A stretch of DNA of 64,000 nucleotides. Source: Enterocloster hominis (ex Liu et al. 2021). GTDB taxonomy: Bacteria > Bacillota > Clostridia > Lachnospirales > Lachnospiraceae. Positions within the stretch are counted from its first letter, which is position 1; each line of letters starts with the position of its first letter. A model generated the notes under the pieces. That model was not told the DNA's origin, searched no databases, and worked only from the letters and a program-made list of their open reading frames with translations. The stretch lies in the NCBI GenBank assembly GCA_014385265.1, contig JACRTJ010000027.1:107035-171034 (forward strand), read 5' to 3'. Positions 34,362 through 42,490 of this stretch are shown here, piece by piece. Both the position numbers and the translations under genes were made by a program.

Positions 34362-35305
34362 GCCTTCACATCCGTATCTTTTGCGATCTCAGTAACGCTC
34401 TTCACAAGTCCCGCCACCGACTGGATCTCCGACGGAATGATGATCTTGGTGGCTCTGCCGTCTGCGGCCTTTGTAAAGGCCTCCAGGCTCTTTAAGGTCA
34501 GCACCGCCTGGTCTGCGCCTGCCTCCTTGATCATACGGATACCGTCTGCATTGGCCTGCTGGATCTTTAAGATCGCCTCCGCCTGGCCCTCTGCCTCACG
34601 GATCCGTTTTTCCTTTTCAGCCTCTGCGTGAAGGATGGCCGCCTGCTTATCGGCCTCTGCATCCAGGATGGCCGACTGCTTTTTACCCTCGGCCACCAGG
34701 ATCGTGGATTTCTTTTCACCTTCAGCCCTTAAGATCGCCTCCCGGCGTTCCCGCTCTGCCTTCATCTGCTTTTCCATGGCGTCCTGGATGGCTGCCGGAG
34801 GAATGATGTTCTTAAGCTCCACCCGGTTTACCTTGATTCCCCAGGGATCGGTGGCCACGTCCAGGGCTGCGCGCATTTTGGTGTTGATGGTCTCCCTGGA
34901 GGTCAGGGTCTGGTCTAACTCCAGGTCGCCGATGATGTTTCTGAGCGTCGTGGCCGTCAGGTTCTCAATGGCCATGATGGGATTTTCCACTCCATAAGCG
35001 TAAAGCTTGGGGTCTGTGATCTGGAAAAATACCACTGTGTCGATCTTCATGGTCACGTTGTCCTTGGTGATCACCGGCTGGGGCGCGAAATCCACCACCT
35101 GCTCCTTTAAGATCACCCGCTTTGCCACCCGGTCGATGAAGGGCATTTTAAAATGAACGCCCACCGACCAGGTATCCAGATACGCTCCCAGCCGTTCCAC
35201 CACCAGAGCCTGGGCCTGGGGAACGATCTTTACACAGGAGGTCAGCAGAAGCAGGACTACAACAACAAGTATACTGATCCCAATAAAGCTTAATAAAAAA
35301 TCCAT
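34358..35305 (-). CDS. SPFH/band 7 membrane scaffold protein (stomatin/QmcA type)
   Basis: The 315-residue protein has one N-terminal membrane segment (residues 3-22) and the SPFH core VPQAQALVVERLGAYLDTW through DPWGIKVNRVELKNIIPP. A long Ala/Glu-rich coiled coil (about 170-260, with RRREAILRAEGEKKSTILVA) drives oligomerisation. Such proteins form rings in membrane microdomains, often with an NfeD partner, which is exactly the gene upstream (1-base gap). Role here is inferred from family. Confidence 0.93.
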   Translation of the reverse strand: MDFLLSFIGISILVVVVLLLLTSCVKIVPQAQALVVERLGAYLDTWSVGVHFKMPFIDRVAKRVILKEQVVDFAPQPVITKDNVTMKIDTVVFFQITDPKLYAYGVENPIMAIENLTATTLRNIIGDLELDQTLTSRETINTKMRAALDVATDPWGIKVNRVELKNIIPPAAIQDAMEKQMKAERERREAILRAEGEKKSTILVAEGKKQSAILDAEADKQAAILHAEAEKEKRIREAEGQAEAILKIQQANADGIRMIKEAGADQAVLTLKSLEAFTKAADGRATKIIIPSEIQSVAGLVKSVTEIAKDTDVKA

Positions 35306-35306
35306 A

Positions 35307-35747
35307 CTATTCTCCTTCCGAAATACGGTCCACCATCAGTTTCACTCCGCGGATCTCTTTTACGATCACTGTCTCTCCTTTATGGATCACCAGATCGTCC
35401 CTCACCGCCCTGGCCGTCCATTCCTGACCGTTGAGAACAGCCGTTCCAGAGCCGGAGCCATTGTCGATCTCCTCCAGTACCCTGGCCTTTTTTCCCACAA
35501 GTCCGTCCACATTGGTCCTTACAGTCCCTTTGTTGACGTACTTAACGGCAAAGGGCCTGGTAAAGATCAGAAGGACAAAGGAGACCGCCAGAAATACCGT
35601 CATCTGCACCTGGAAGGAAAGTCCGGCCAACGCCATAAAGAACGCCGCCAGGGCTCCGCCTGCAAACCAGATGGTCGTCAGTGCCATGGTACCGACTTCT
35701 ATTCCCACCAGTGCCACAAAAACCACAAGCCAGCCTATCATTGCCAT
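35307..35747 (-). CDS. NfeD-family membrane protein
   Basis: The 146-residue protein has three to four membrane segments in residues 1-75 and a C-terminal OB-fold-like domain (GLVGKKARVLEEIDNGSGSG, AVLNGQEWTARA, KGETVIVKEIRGVKLMV). This is the short NfeD form that partners SPFH proteins such as stomatin or QmcA. It sits directly before the SPFH gene with a one-base gap, so the pair is almost certainly cotranscribed. Confidence 0.92.
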   Translation of the reverse strand: MAMIGWLVVFVALVGIEVGTMALTTIWFAGGALAAFFMALAGLSFQVQMTVFLAVSFVLLIFTRPFAVKYVNKGTVRTNVDGLVGKKARVLEEIDNGSGSGTAVLNGQEWTARAVRDDLVIHKGETVIVKEIRGVKLMVDRISEGE

Positions 35748-35760
35748 CGTATCAGCTCCT

Positions 35761-36558
35761 TTATTTCATGCTGCGGCCGCTCCTCCTCTGCCTGGCCGTC
35801 TCAAACATCAGGATCGAGGCCGCCACAGCCGCATTTAAGGATTCCACCTTTCCGGCCATGGGGATCTTCACCCAGGCGTCGGCAGCGGCAGAAAGCTCCT
35901 CTGTCAGGCCATTTCCTTCGTTTCCAATGAGGAAGCCGGTATTACCAGTATAATCCTCCTCCTCATAATTATTCCTTCCTTCCAGATGGGCCGCAAACAG
36001 CCGGATCCCCCCGGCCTTCAGCTCCCGGACTGTTCCGGGAAGGTCGTCCGTATAAAGAAAGGGAACGCGGAAGGCGGAGCCCATGGTGGAGCGGACCACC
36101 TTGGGATTGTAGATATCCACCGTATCCCGGCTCATGATGACGCCGGTGATCCCGGCCCCTTCCCCGGCTCTTAAGATGGTGCCCAGGTTTCCCGGGTCCT
36201 GGAGATTCTCCAGGATCATCAGATGGGCCGGGCCCGGGGCAGAAAGCAGATCTGAAAGCACGTATTCATACTGCTTTGCCAGGGCCAGGATCCCCTGGGG
36301 CGTCTGGGTGTCGGACATGGCAGAAAAAACCTGGTCCGTGACGATCTCATACCGGGAAAACCGTTCCAGCAGTCCGGCGTTTTCCCTGTTTTTAAGGAAG
36401 CTCTCCGAAACGTAAAGCCGCCAGGCCCGATCCGGCGGAAGCTCTGAGACCATCCGGAGCCCCTCGGCCACAAAAAGCCCCGCCTCATTCCTGGCCTTTG
36501 CCTTTTTCCTCAGCTCCACCACCATTTTTACCTGGTCATTCTTTGTACTGCTGATCAT
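35761..36558 (-). CDS. TrmH/SpoU-family RNA 2'-O-methyltransferase
   Basis: The 265-residue protein has an N-terminal RNA-binding substrate domain (SSTKNDQVKMVVELRKKAKARN) and a SPOUT methyltransferase knot. The motifs are LMILENLQDPGNLGTILRAG near residue 115, FLIGNEGNGLTEEL near 210 and VESLNAAVAASILMFE near 240. Relatives (RlmB, YsgA, TsnR) methylate ribose in rRNA or tRNA; the site is not determined. Its start overlaps the nadE stop (ATGA). Confidence 0.93.
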   Translation of the reverse strand: MISSTKNDQVKMVVELRKKAKARNEAGLFVAEGLRMVSELPPDRAWRLYVSESFLKNRENAGLLERFSRYEIVTDQVFSAMSDTQTPQGILALAKQYEYVLSDLLSAPGPAHLMILENLQDPGNLGTILRAGEGAGITGVIMSRDTVDIYNPKVVRSTMGSAFRVPFLYTDDLPGTVRELKAGGIRLFAAHLEGRNNYEEEDYTGNTGFLIGNEGNGLTEELSAAADAWVKIPMAGKVESLNAAVAASILMFETARQRRSGRSMK

Positions 36559-38489
36559 CGGGAACCCTCCGCCATAAGGCTCTCTGCCTCCTCCAGCCAG
36601 ATCCTGGCGGCCGCATCCGACGGCATCCTCAGATCTCCTCTGGGAGATACGGCCACGGAACCGACCTTGGGGCCGTCAGGCAGGCAGGACCGTTTAAACT
36701 GCTGGGAGAAGAACCGGCGGTAGAAGGTCTTTAACCACTTAAGGATCACAGCGCTGTCATAGATCCCGGCAAAAGCCGTTTCTGCCAGACGGAAGATCCT
36801 GGAAGGCCGGTATCCATACCGGAGGATATAATACATAAAGAAGTCATGGAGCTCATAGGGGCCCACCAGATCCTCGGTCTTCTGGGAGATCACCCCGTCC
36901 TCCGGCGGCAGCAGCTCCGGGCTCACCGGCGTGTCCAGGATGTCATAAAGGACATCCTTCAGTTCTTCGTCGCCGCAGGTATCCGCGTAATACCGTACCA
37001 GGTGGCGGACCAGCGTCTTGGGGACCGATGCGTTCACCCCGTACATGGACATATGGTCTCCGTTGTAGGTGGCCCAGCCCAGGGCCAGCTCCGACATATC
37101 GCCGGTGCCGATGACCATTCCTCCGTTTTCATTGGCCAGATCCATCAGGACCTGGGTCCGCTCCCTGGCCTGGGAATTTTCATAGGTCACGTCATGGTCG
37201 TCCATGCTGTGGCCCAGATCCCGGAAGTGGACTGCCACAGCCTCTTTGATGCTGACCTCCTTAAGCTCTGCTCCCAGCTTTTTCGTAAGAAGGCAGGCAT
37301 TCTTATAGGTCCGGTCTGTGGTCCCGAAGCAGGGCATGGTCACAGAAAGGATCTTTTCCCTGGGGATCTTAAGCATATCAAAGGCCCTGGCCGTCACCAG
37401 AAGGGCCAGCGTGGAATCCAGTCCGCCGGAAATCCCTACCACTGCCTGGGTACAGCCCGTGTGGGCCAGCCGCTTTTTCAGTCCCAGCGCCTGGATCGTT
37501 AAGATCTCCTCGCACCGTTCATTCCTTTCGGCAGCTCCGGAAGGGATAAACGGAGTCGGATCCACCGGACGCTTAAGCTCCTTAAGGTCCTCCATTTCCA
37601 GTTCAAAATCCATATAATCGTACTGCTCCCTGGGATTTTCCACCTGGAAGGTGGTCATCCTCCGGCGCTCGCTGCAGATCCGCTTAAGGTCCAGGTCTGC
37701 CAGGATCATCCCGTTTTCAAACCGCCGGAACTCAGCCAGCACCGTACCGTTTTCTGCGATCAGATCATGGCCGCCGAATACCAGGTCCTGGGTGGATTCT
37801 CCCTCTCCTGCATTGGCGCAGATATATCCGCACACCAGTCTGGCCGACTGTCCGGCAATGAGAGATCTCCGGTAGACATGTTTTCCTGCGGTCTCGCTGC
37901 TGGCAGAGCAGTTGACGATCACAGTGGCTCCGGCCCTGGCATGGGAGATGCTGGGCGGGTCCATGACCCACACGTCCTCACAGATCTCTCCGGCCACCAC
38001 CAGCTCCGGAAGATTCACGCACCGCAGCAGGATCCCGCTTCCAAAGGGAACGATCCTTCCGTCCCATTCCATGGGCTCCGGCACATCCGGCCCCGGCGTA
38101 AAGTGGCGCAGTTCATAAAATTCCGAATAATTGGGAATGTTTTTCTTCGTGATCAAGGCCAGCAGCTCTCCGTCATGGACCGCCGCAGCCACATTGTAAA
38201 GCTTTCCGTCCTTCATCCACGGAAGTCCCACAAAGAACAGAACATCGTGGCCTTCACTCCTGCGGATCAGCTTTTTCAGCATGTCCGCCGCCGTATCCAC
38301 CAGGATATCCTGGTGGAACAGGTCTCCGCAGGTATAGCCCGTCAGGCAGAGCTCCGGGAACACCATGAGCTTTGCCCCGTTTTTCTCCCCCTCTTCGATC
38401 ATATTCCAGACCTGGGCTTCATTGTAAACCGGGTCTGCCACCTTTATATCTGGCGTAGCAGCCGCAACGCGGATAAAACCGTCTTTCAT
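36555..38489 (-). CDS. nadE: Glutamine-dependent NAD+ synthetase
   Basis: The 644-residue protein joins an N-terminal nitrilase-type glutaminase domain to a C-terminal NAD synthetase. The glutaminase triad is visible as Glu in MVFPELCLTGYTCGDLF, Lys in ITKKNIPNYSEFYELR and Cys in VAGEICEDVWVMDPP. The synthetase has the ATP-binding VVGISGGLDSTLALLV near residue 350. It converts nicotinate adenine dinucleotide to NAD+. It heads a nine-gene overlapping run that ends at the lipid kinase. A TATAAT box lies about 85 bases upstream, with a poor -35. Confidence 0.96.
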   Translation of the reverse strand: MKDGFIRVAAATPDIKVADPVYNEAQVWNMIEEGEKNGAKLMVFPELCLTGYTCGDLFHQDILVDTAADMLKKLIRRSEGHDVLFFVGLPWMKDGKLYNVAAAVHDGELLALITKKNIPNYSEFYELRHFTPGPDVPEPMEWDGRIVPFGSGILLRCVNLPELVVAGEICEDVWVMDPPSISHARAGATVIVNCSASSETAGKHVYRRSLIAGQSARLVCGYICANAGEGESTQDLVFGGHDLIAENGTVLAEFRRFENGMILADLDLKRICSERRRMTTFQVENPREQYDYMDFELEMEDLKELKRPVDPTPFIPSGAAERNERCEEILTIQALGLKKRLAHTGCTQAVVGISGGLDSTLALLVTARAFDMLKIPREKILSVTMPCFGTTDRTYKNACLLTKKLGAELKEVSIKEAVAVHFRDLGHSMDDHDVTYENSQARERTQVLMDLANENGGMVIGTGDMSELALGWATYNGDHMSMYGVNASVPKTLVRHLVRYYADTCGDEELKDVLYDILDTPVSPELLPPEDGVISQKTEDLVGPYELHDFFMYYILRYGYRPSRIFRLAETAFAGIYDSAVILKWLKTFYRRFFSQQFKRSCLPDGPKVGSVAVSPRGDLRMPSDAAARIWLEEAESLMAEGSR

Positions 38490-38606
38490 TTCGTTACTCC
38501 TTTTCTAAGCCATAGCGTTACTGTCCAGTACACGCAGCCGGGATATCCCCGCCTTTCTGCGTTATCTCCATTATACACGTTTTTTCGTAAAAAGGGAAGT
38601 TGGGAA

Positions 38607-38635
38607 TTGAGTCATGAAAAAGTTTATGATACACT
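38607..38635 (+). promoter_or_regulatory. Sigma-A promoter of tcdA
   Basis: TTGAGT (38607-38612) and TACACT (38630-38635) have a 17-base spacer, 33 bases ahead of the start codon. Confidence 0.65.
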
Positions 38636-38667
38636 CATAAGAAAACCAGAAATGGAGATCAATCGTT

Positions 38668-39390
38668 ATGAATGAAACCTTTATACGGACGGCCCAGCTT
38701 CTGGGAGACCAGGGCTTTTCGCGGCTGTCCTCCTCTGTCGTAGCCGTATTCGGCCTGGGCGGCGTCGGCTCCCACTGTGCGGAGGCCCTGGCCCGGTCCG
38801 GCGTCGGGACCCTGTTCCTCATCGACTCCGATACGGTGGCTCCCTCCAATATCAACCGCCAGAGCATCGCTCTTTTAAGCACTGTGGGACAAAAAAAAAC
38901 GGACGTGATGAAGGAAAAGATCGCAGACATAAATCCAGAGTGCTCTGTTTTCACAAGCAGCGCTTTTGTGCTCCCGGAAAACCTCCGGGAGGTCTTTTCC
39001 TCCTGCCCTGTGAAGCCGGATTACATCATCGACGCCATCGACACCGTCAGCGCCAAGCTGGCCCTGGTCTCCTATGCCAGGGAAGAGGGGATCCCCATCC
39101 TGTCGTCCATGGGCACCGGAAACAAGCTCCATCCGGAGGCCTTCCGCATCGGGGATATCTACTCCACCAGCGTCTGCCCCCTGTGCCGGGTCATGCGCAG
39201 GGAATTAAAAAAGCGGGAGATCCCCGCCTTAAAGGTCCTGTATTCCGAGGAGACGCCCCGCAGACCCGAAACGCCGGGAGAGACGAAGGGCTCCGGCCGT
39301 CCCGCTCCTGCCAGCATCGCCTTTGTGCCGCCGGTGGCCGGGCTCCTCATAGCCGGAGAGGTGATCCGGGAACTGTCCGGCACAGACTGA
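38668..39390 (+). CDS. tcdA: tRNA threonylcarbamoyladenosine dehydratase
   Basis: The 240-residue E1-like enzyme cyclises t6A37 to ct6A in tRNAs. It has the ATP-binding VFGLGGVGSHCAEALARSG near residue 30, DSDTVAPSNINRQSIAL with the conserved Arg, DAIDTVSAKLALV, and SVCPLCRVMRREL near 170. TcdA lacks the ubiquitin-E1 catalytic Cys, as here. GGAG precedes the ATG. It has its own promoter and is followed by a hairpin. Confidence 0.94.
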   Translation: MNETFIRTAQLLGDQGFSRLSSSVVAVFGLGGVGSHCAEALARSGVGTLFLIDSDTVAPSNINRQSIALLSTVGQKKTDVMKEKIADINPECSVFTSSAFVLPENLREVFSSCPVKPDYIIDAIDTVSAKLALVSYAREEGIPILSSMGTGNKLHPEAFRIGDIYSTSVCPLCRVMRRELKKREIPALKVLYSEETPRRPETPGETKGSGRPAPASIAFVPPVAGLLIAGEVIRELSGTD

Positions 39391-39726
39391 CACGCTCCTG
39401 CTCCTCCCGGGACAGGCTCCCGGCCCCTCTCCTTCTTTTTACAAAGCGAAACGCTGCATTCTCCCCACAGAATGCAGCGTCTCTTCACGTTCAATATACC
39501 TCACATTATACAGTTCCCCAAAATTATTCCCCAATAATTTCAGACAGCTTGTAATATACCACAATTATGCATTTCCGTCAACCAGATCTATCGTAAAATC
39601 TGCACAATTTTCTTTTATCCATTCCTTATGTACATCTGTCCGTATATTTTCACTGGTCCTGGGAATACTTCCATCATAACAATGGAAATACAGGCGGGAA
39701 CCGTCCGCCTGGGAAGGACATTTATT
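39391..39726. other. Intergenic region between tcdA and the GerA-type gene
   Basis: About 335 bases. The only clear structure is the hairpin at 39451-39480. The rest is AT-rich and should hold the promoter of the germination gene. I looked for a sigma-G-like pair (GNATA, then CATNNTA); a CATCATA word occurs near 39673 but no -35 word stands at the right distance. Confidence 0.4.
39451..39480 (+). terminator. Terminator-like hairpin after tcdA
   Basis: ACGCTGCATTCT (39451-39462) pairs perfectly with AGAATGCAGCGT (39469-39480). The tail CTCTTC has few Ts, so termination efficiency is uncertain. Confidence 0.6.
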
Positions 39727-41130
39727 ATGAAGCTTTCATCCGATCTGAACCAGACCATGGCACGTTTTCACCAGCTTCTGGACGTGCAGACCAATTTCGA
39801 TATTGTCTACCATACCCTGACGATCGGCGGGAAACAGGCGCTGATCTATTTTGTGGACGGCTTAACCAAGGACGAGGTGCTCCTGCGGATCATGCAGGGC
39901 TTCGCGTCCATACAGCCAGACGATATGCCGGATTCTCCCCACGGATTCTCGAAAAAATACGTTCCCTATGGAGAGACCGGCCTGGAGGACGAAGAAAGTC
40001 AGATCCTGGTCAGCCTTCTCTCCGGCCTTTCCTGCCTTCTCATCGACGGCTATGACAAATGCATCACCATCGACTGCCGCACCTACCCGGCCCGCGGCGT
40101 GGAGGAGCCGGAAAAAGACAAGGTGCTCCGGGGCTCCAGGGACGGGTTTGTGGAGACCCTGATCTTTAACACAGCTCTGATCCGCCGCCGGATCCGGGAT
40201 GTGGACTTCACCGTGGAGATCACCCAGGCCGGAGAACGCTCCCATACGGACATTGCCATCTGCTATATGAAAGGGCGGGTGGACCAGGAGCTTTTAAAGA
40301 CCATAAAGGAGCGCATCCAGAGCCTTCATGTGGACGCGCTGACCATGAACCAGGAGAGCCTGGCCGAGTGCCTTTACCCCCACAAATGGTACAACCCGTT
40401 CCCGAAATTTCGTTTTTCCGAGCGGCCCGACACGGCGGCGGCCTCTATCCTGGAGGGGAATATCATCATCCTGGTGGATAACTCCCCCTCCTGTATGATC
40501 CTCCCCTCGTCCGTATTCGACATCATCGAAGAAGCGGACGACTACTATTTTCCGCCAGTCACAGGAACATACCTGCGTCTCTCTAGGATGACCGTCTCCC
40601 TTCTCACCCTGTTTTTAACACCCCTATGGCTCCTGCTCATGCAGAATCCCCAGTGGATCCCGGACTGGCTCCAGTTCATCCAGATCGCCGATGAGCAGTT
40701 TGTCCCGCTGATCTGGCAGCTCCTCATCCTGGAATTCGCCATCGACGGCCTCCGTCTGGCGGCAGTCAACACTCCCAGTATGCTGACCACACCCTTAAGC
40801 GTCATCGCCGGTATCGTCCTGGGTGAATACTCTGTGAAATCCGGCTGGTTCAACTCCGAGACCATGCTGTACATGGCCTTCGTCACCATCGCCAACTACT
40901 CCCAGGCCAGCTTCGAGATGGGCTACGCCCTAAAATTCATGCGTGTGATCCTCCTGGTCCTCACGTCCCTCTTCAACCTGTGGGGCTTCATCGCCGGGAC
41001 CGTGCTCTGCGTCTGCGCCGTGGCCTTCAATAAGACCATCGCCGGAAAGAGCTACATCTATCCGCTGATCCCCTTTTCATGGAGCGAATGTAAAAAAAGA
41101 TTCTTCCGCGGCCGCCTCCCGCATAAGTAG
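39727..41130 (+). CDS. GerA/SpoVAF-family spore germination protein (A subunit), no B or C partner
   Basis: The 467-residue protein has a soluble N-terminal domain (residues 1 to about 290) and a C-terminal half with four to five membrane segments. Family blocks are SVFDIIEEADDYYFPP, TYLRLSRMTVSLLTLFLTPLW, EFAIDGLRLAAVNTPSML and LSVIAGIVLGEYSVKSGW. GerA A subunits form nutrient-gated channels in the spore inner membrane with B and C subunits. Neither partner is adjacent, as with SpoVAF in Bacillus. The ATG at 39727 has GAAGGA upstream; the frame runs back to 39628. The stop codon abuts a large palindrome. Confidence 0.88.
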   Translation: MKLSSDLNQTMARFHQLLDVQTNFDIVYHTLTIGGKQALIYFVDGLTKDEVLLRIMQGFASIQPDDMPDSPHGFSKKYVPYGETGLEDEESQILVSLLSGLSCLLIDGYDKCITIDCRTYPARGVEEPEKDKVLRGSRDGFVETLIFNTALIRRRIRDVDFTVEITQAGERSHTDIAICYMKGRVDQELLKTIKERIQSLHVDALTMNQESLAECLYPHKWYNPFPKFRFSERPDTAAASILEGNIIILVDNSPSCMILPSSVFDIIEEADDYYFPPVTGTYLRLSRMTVSLLTLFLTPLWLLLMQNPQWIPDWLQFIQIADEQFVPLIWQLLILEFAIDGLRLAAVNTPSMLTTPLSVIAGIVLGEYSVKSGWFNSETMLYMAFVTIANYSQASFEMGYALKFMRVILLVLTSLFNLWGFIAGTVLCVCAVAFNKTIAGKSYIYPLIPFSWSECKKRFFRGRLPHK

Positions 41131-41440
41131 GCACCTTCCGCCCCCGTATCCAGACGCGCTCCCGCTCCAGTCTGCACGCAGCGGCGCATAGGGCCGCAAA
41201 ATACGCGGCCCAAACGCCGGCGTGCAGAAGGGTCTGGCTACGGGGGCGGAAGGTGCTGTATAGGGGGTGGCGGGCGCTAGGGGGAAGGGCGGCGTATCCA
41301 GACGCGCTCTCACTCCGGTCTGCACGTAACGACGCGTAAGGCCGCAAAATTCACGGCCCAAACGCCGGCGTGCAGAAGGGTCTGGCTACGGGGCGGAAGG
41401 TGCTGTATAGGGGGTGGCGGGCGCTAGGGGGAAGGGAAAA
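41131..41440. repeat. Tandem structured GC-rich repeat, two copies of about 148 bases
   Basis: Copy 1 spans 41146-41293 and copy 2 spans 41294-41440; both start GTATCCAGACGCGCT, and the last 85 or so bases are almost identical. In copy 1, GCACCTTCCGCCCCCGTA (41131-41148) is the exact inverse of 41239-41256. Inside it CCAGAC/GTCTGG, CTGCACG/CGTGCAG and GGGCCGC/GCGGCCC pair in nested order. Copy 2 keeps the inner helices although its loop bases differ, which points to selection on folding. There is no coding frame. It begins right after the stop codon of the germination gene and could act as its terminator, a REP-like element or a structured RNA. Confidence 0.8.
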
Positions 41441-41472
41441 GGCAGGTTCTTTGGCGTCCGTGACATCTACCA

Positions 41473-41667
41473 GCCCAAAACTCCCGGAGCCTTTCCCATG
41501 TCGGAGGGGGATGGAACTTCTTGGGCTGTGGGGGGATGCGTTATGGGGGAGCATGGACTTGTCTGAGCGGAGCGAGTTGTCCATGGTCCCCCATGCCCTT
41601 CGCAGCCCTCCGGAGCCCTAGATGTTCCGCCCCGCAGACCCAGGGAAAGGCTCCGGGAGTTTTGGGC
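41473..41667. repeat. Long palindromic element with 25-base inverted arms
   Basis: Bases 41473-41497 are a perfect inverse of 41643-41667 (25 base pairs; GCCCAAAACTCCCGG at the outer end). Between them a second palindrome pairs 41543-41558 (ATGGGGGAGCATGGAC) with 41579-41594, with one mismatch, and shorter words GGAAC/GTTCC and GGGCTG/CAGCCC fit in between. The whole 195-base block can fold into a single branched hairpin. It could be a MITE-like mobile repeat or a structured RNA gene. No flanking direct repeat was evident. Confidence 0.8.
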
Positions 41668-41731
41668 GTATCTCTGGTAATGTTCCCTCTCCTGTGGTAC
41701 AATAGGTTCCAGGAAAAGGAGGTACTCAATT

Positions 41732-42490
41732 ATGTTTCTTGAAAAAATCACCTGGAAGCAGGCGGAAGGCTATTTTAAGGAAAAGGACATTGCCATCATC
41801 CCCGTGGGAAGCACGGAGAACCATGGCTCCCAGCTCTGCCTGGGCACGGATTTCCTGATCCCCCGCCGCCTCTGCGAAATGATGGACGAGCGTTTAAATA
41901 TCCTGATCGCTCCCACGGTCCCTTTCGGCGTCGGCGACCAGCACATTAATTTCCCCGGCACCATCACCATTGGCTACGACGGGCTTTACGATCTGATGAC
42001 CCGGATCGTGGACCAGCTTTACGGTTTCGGTATCCGTAAGTTTGTTTTCTTGAACGGCCATGGAGGGAATACCCCGGTGCTCCAGCGGGTGGCCCTGGAA
42101 CTGGACGAGCGCCATGCCATGGGTGCGATCTTAAACTGGTGGCTTTTAGCCGGAGAACTGGATCCCCGGTGGAAGGGCGGCCACGGCGGCGGCGAAGAAA
42201 CCGCAGCCATGCTGGCCATTGACCCGTCCTGTGTACATATGGAATATTTTATGCCCTTTGAACCGAAGGATCTGAGTCCGGATCTGACCTTTGCCGGATC
42301 CTTCAACGTGAACTGCAATGGCGTTTCCGTTCCGGTGCCCCGCCATGTGGACCGCTATTCGTCCTGCGGCTGGTACGGCCCCGACTCCCCGGAAACGGCC
42401 ACAAAGGAATGGGGAGAAGAAATGTTAAAGGCCACAGCGGATTTCTGCGTGGACTTTATAAAGAAGTTTGAACGTGTTTCCCTGGGATGA
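41732..42490 (+). CDS. Creatininase-family metal-dependent amidohydrolase
   Basis: The 252-residue protein shows the creatininase fold signature: IIPVGSTENHGSQLCLGTDF with the metal ligands Glu, His and Asp, FLNGHGGNTPVLQ near residue 107, and GGHGGGEETAAMLAI near 150. Relatives include creatininase, MftE and formamide hydrolases, all binding two divalent metals and opening amide bonds of small cyclic compounds. The substrate is not known. AGGAGG precedes the ATG. Its last 35 bases overlap the converging MFS gene, and the two may work on the same compound. Confidence 0.9.
   Translation: MFLEKITWKQAEGYFKEKDIAIIPVGSTENHGSQLCLGTDFLIPRRLCEMMDERLNILIAPTVPFGVGDQHINFPGTITIGYDGLYDLMTRIVDQLYGFGIRKFVFLNGHGGNTPVLQRVALELDERHAMGAILNWWLLAGELDPRWKGGHGGGEETAAMLAIDPSCVHMEYFMPFEPKDLSPDLTFAGSFNVNCNGVSVPVPRHVDRYSSCGWYGPDSPETATKEWGEEMLKATADFCVDFIKKFERVSLG

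Noticed and set aside
37767..38675. 300-codon plus-strand frame opposite nadE
   Set aside because: Runs through the nadE promoter region and overlaps tcdA; no motif; antisense shadow.
41131..41440. CRISPR array
   Set aside because: Only two copies, 148 bases long, in direct contact without spacers, and no cas genes nearby.
41370..41751. Several short frames on both strands in the palindromic elements
   Set aside because: They arise from the repeated GC-rich sequence and give the same peptide in both copies and on opposite strands; better explained as non-coding repeats.
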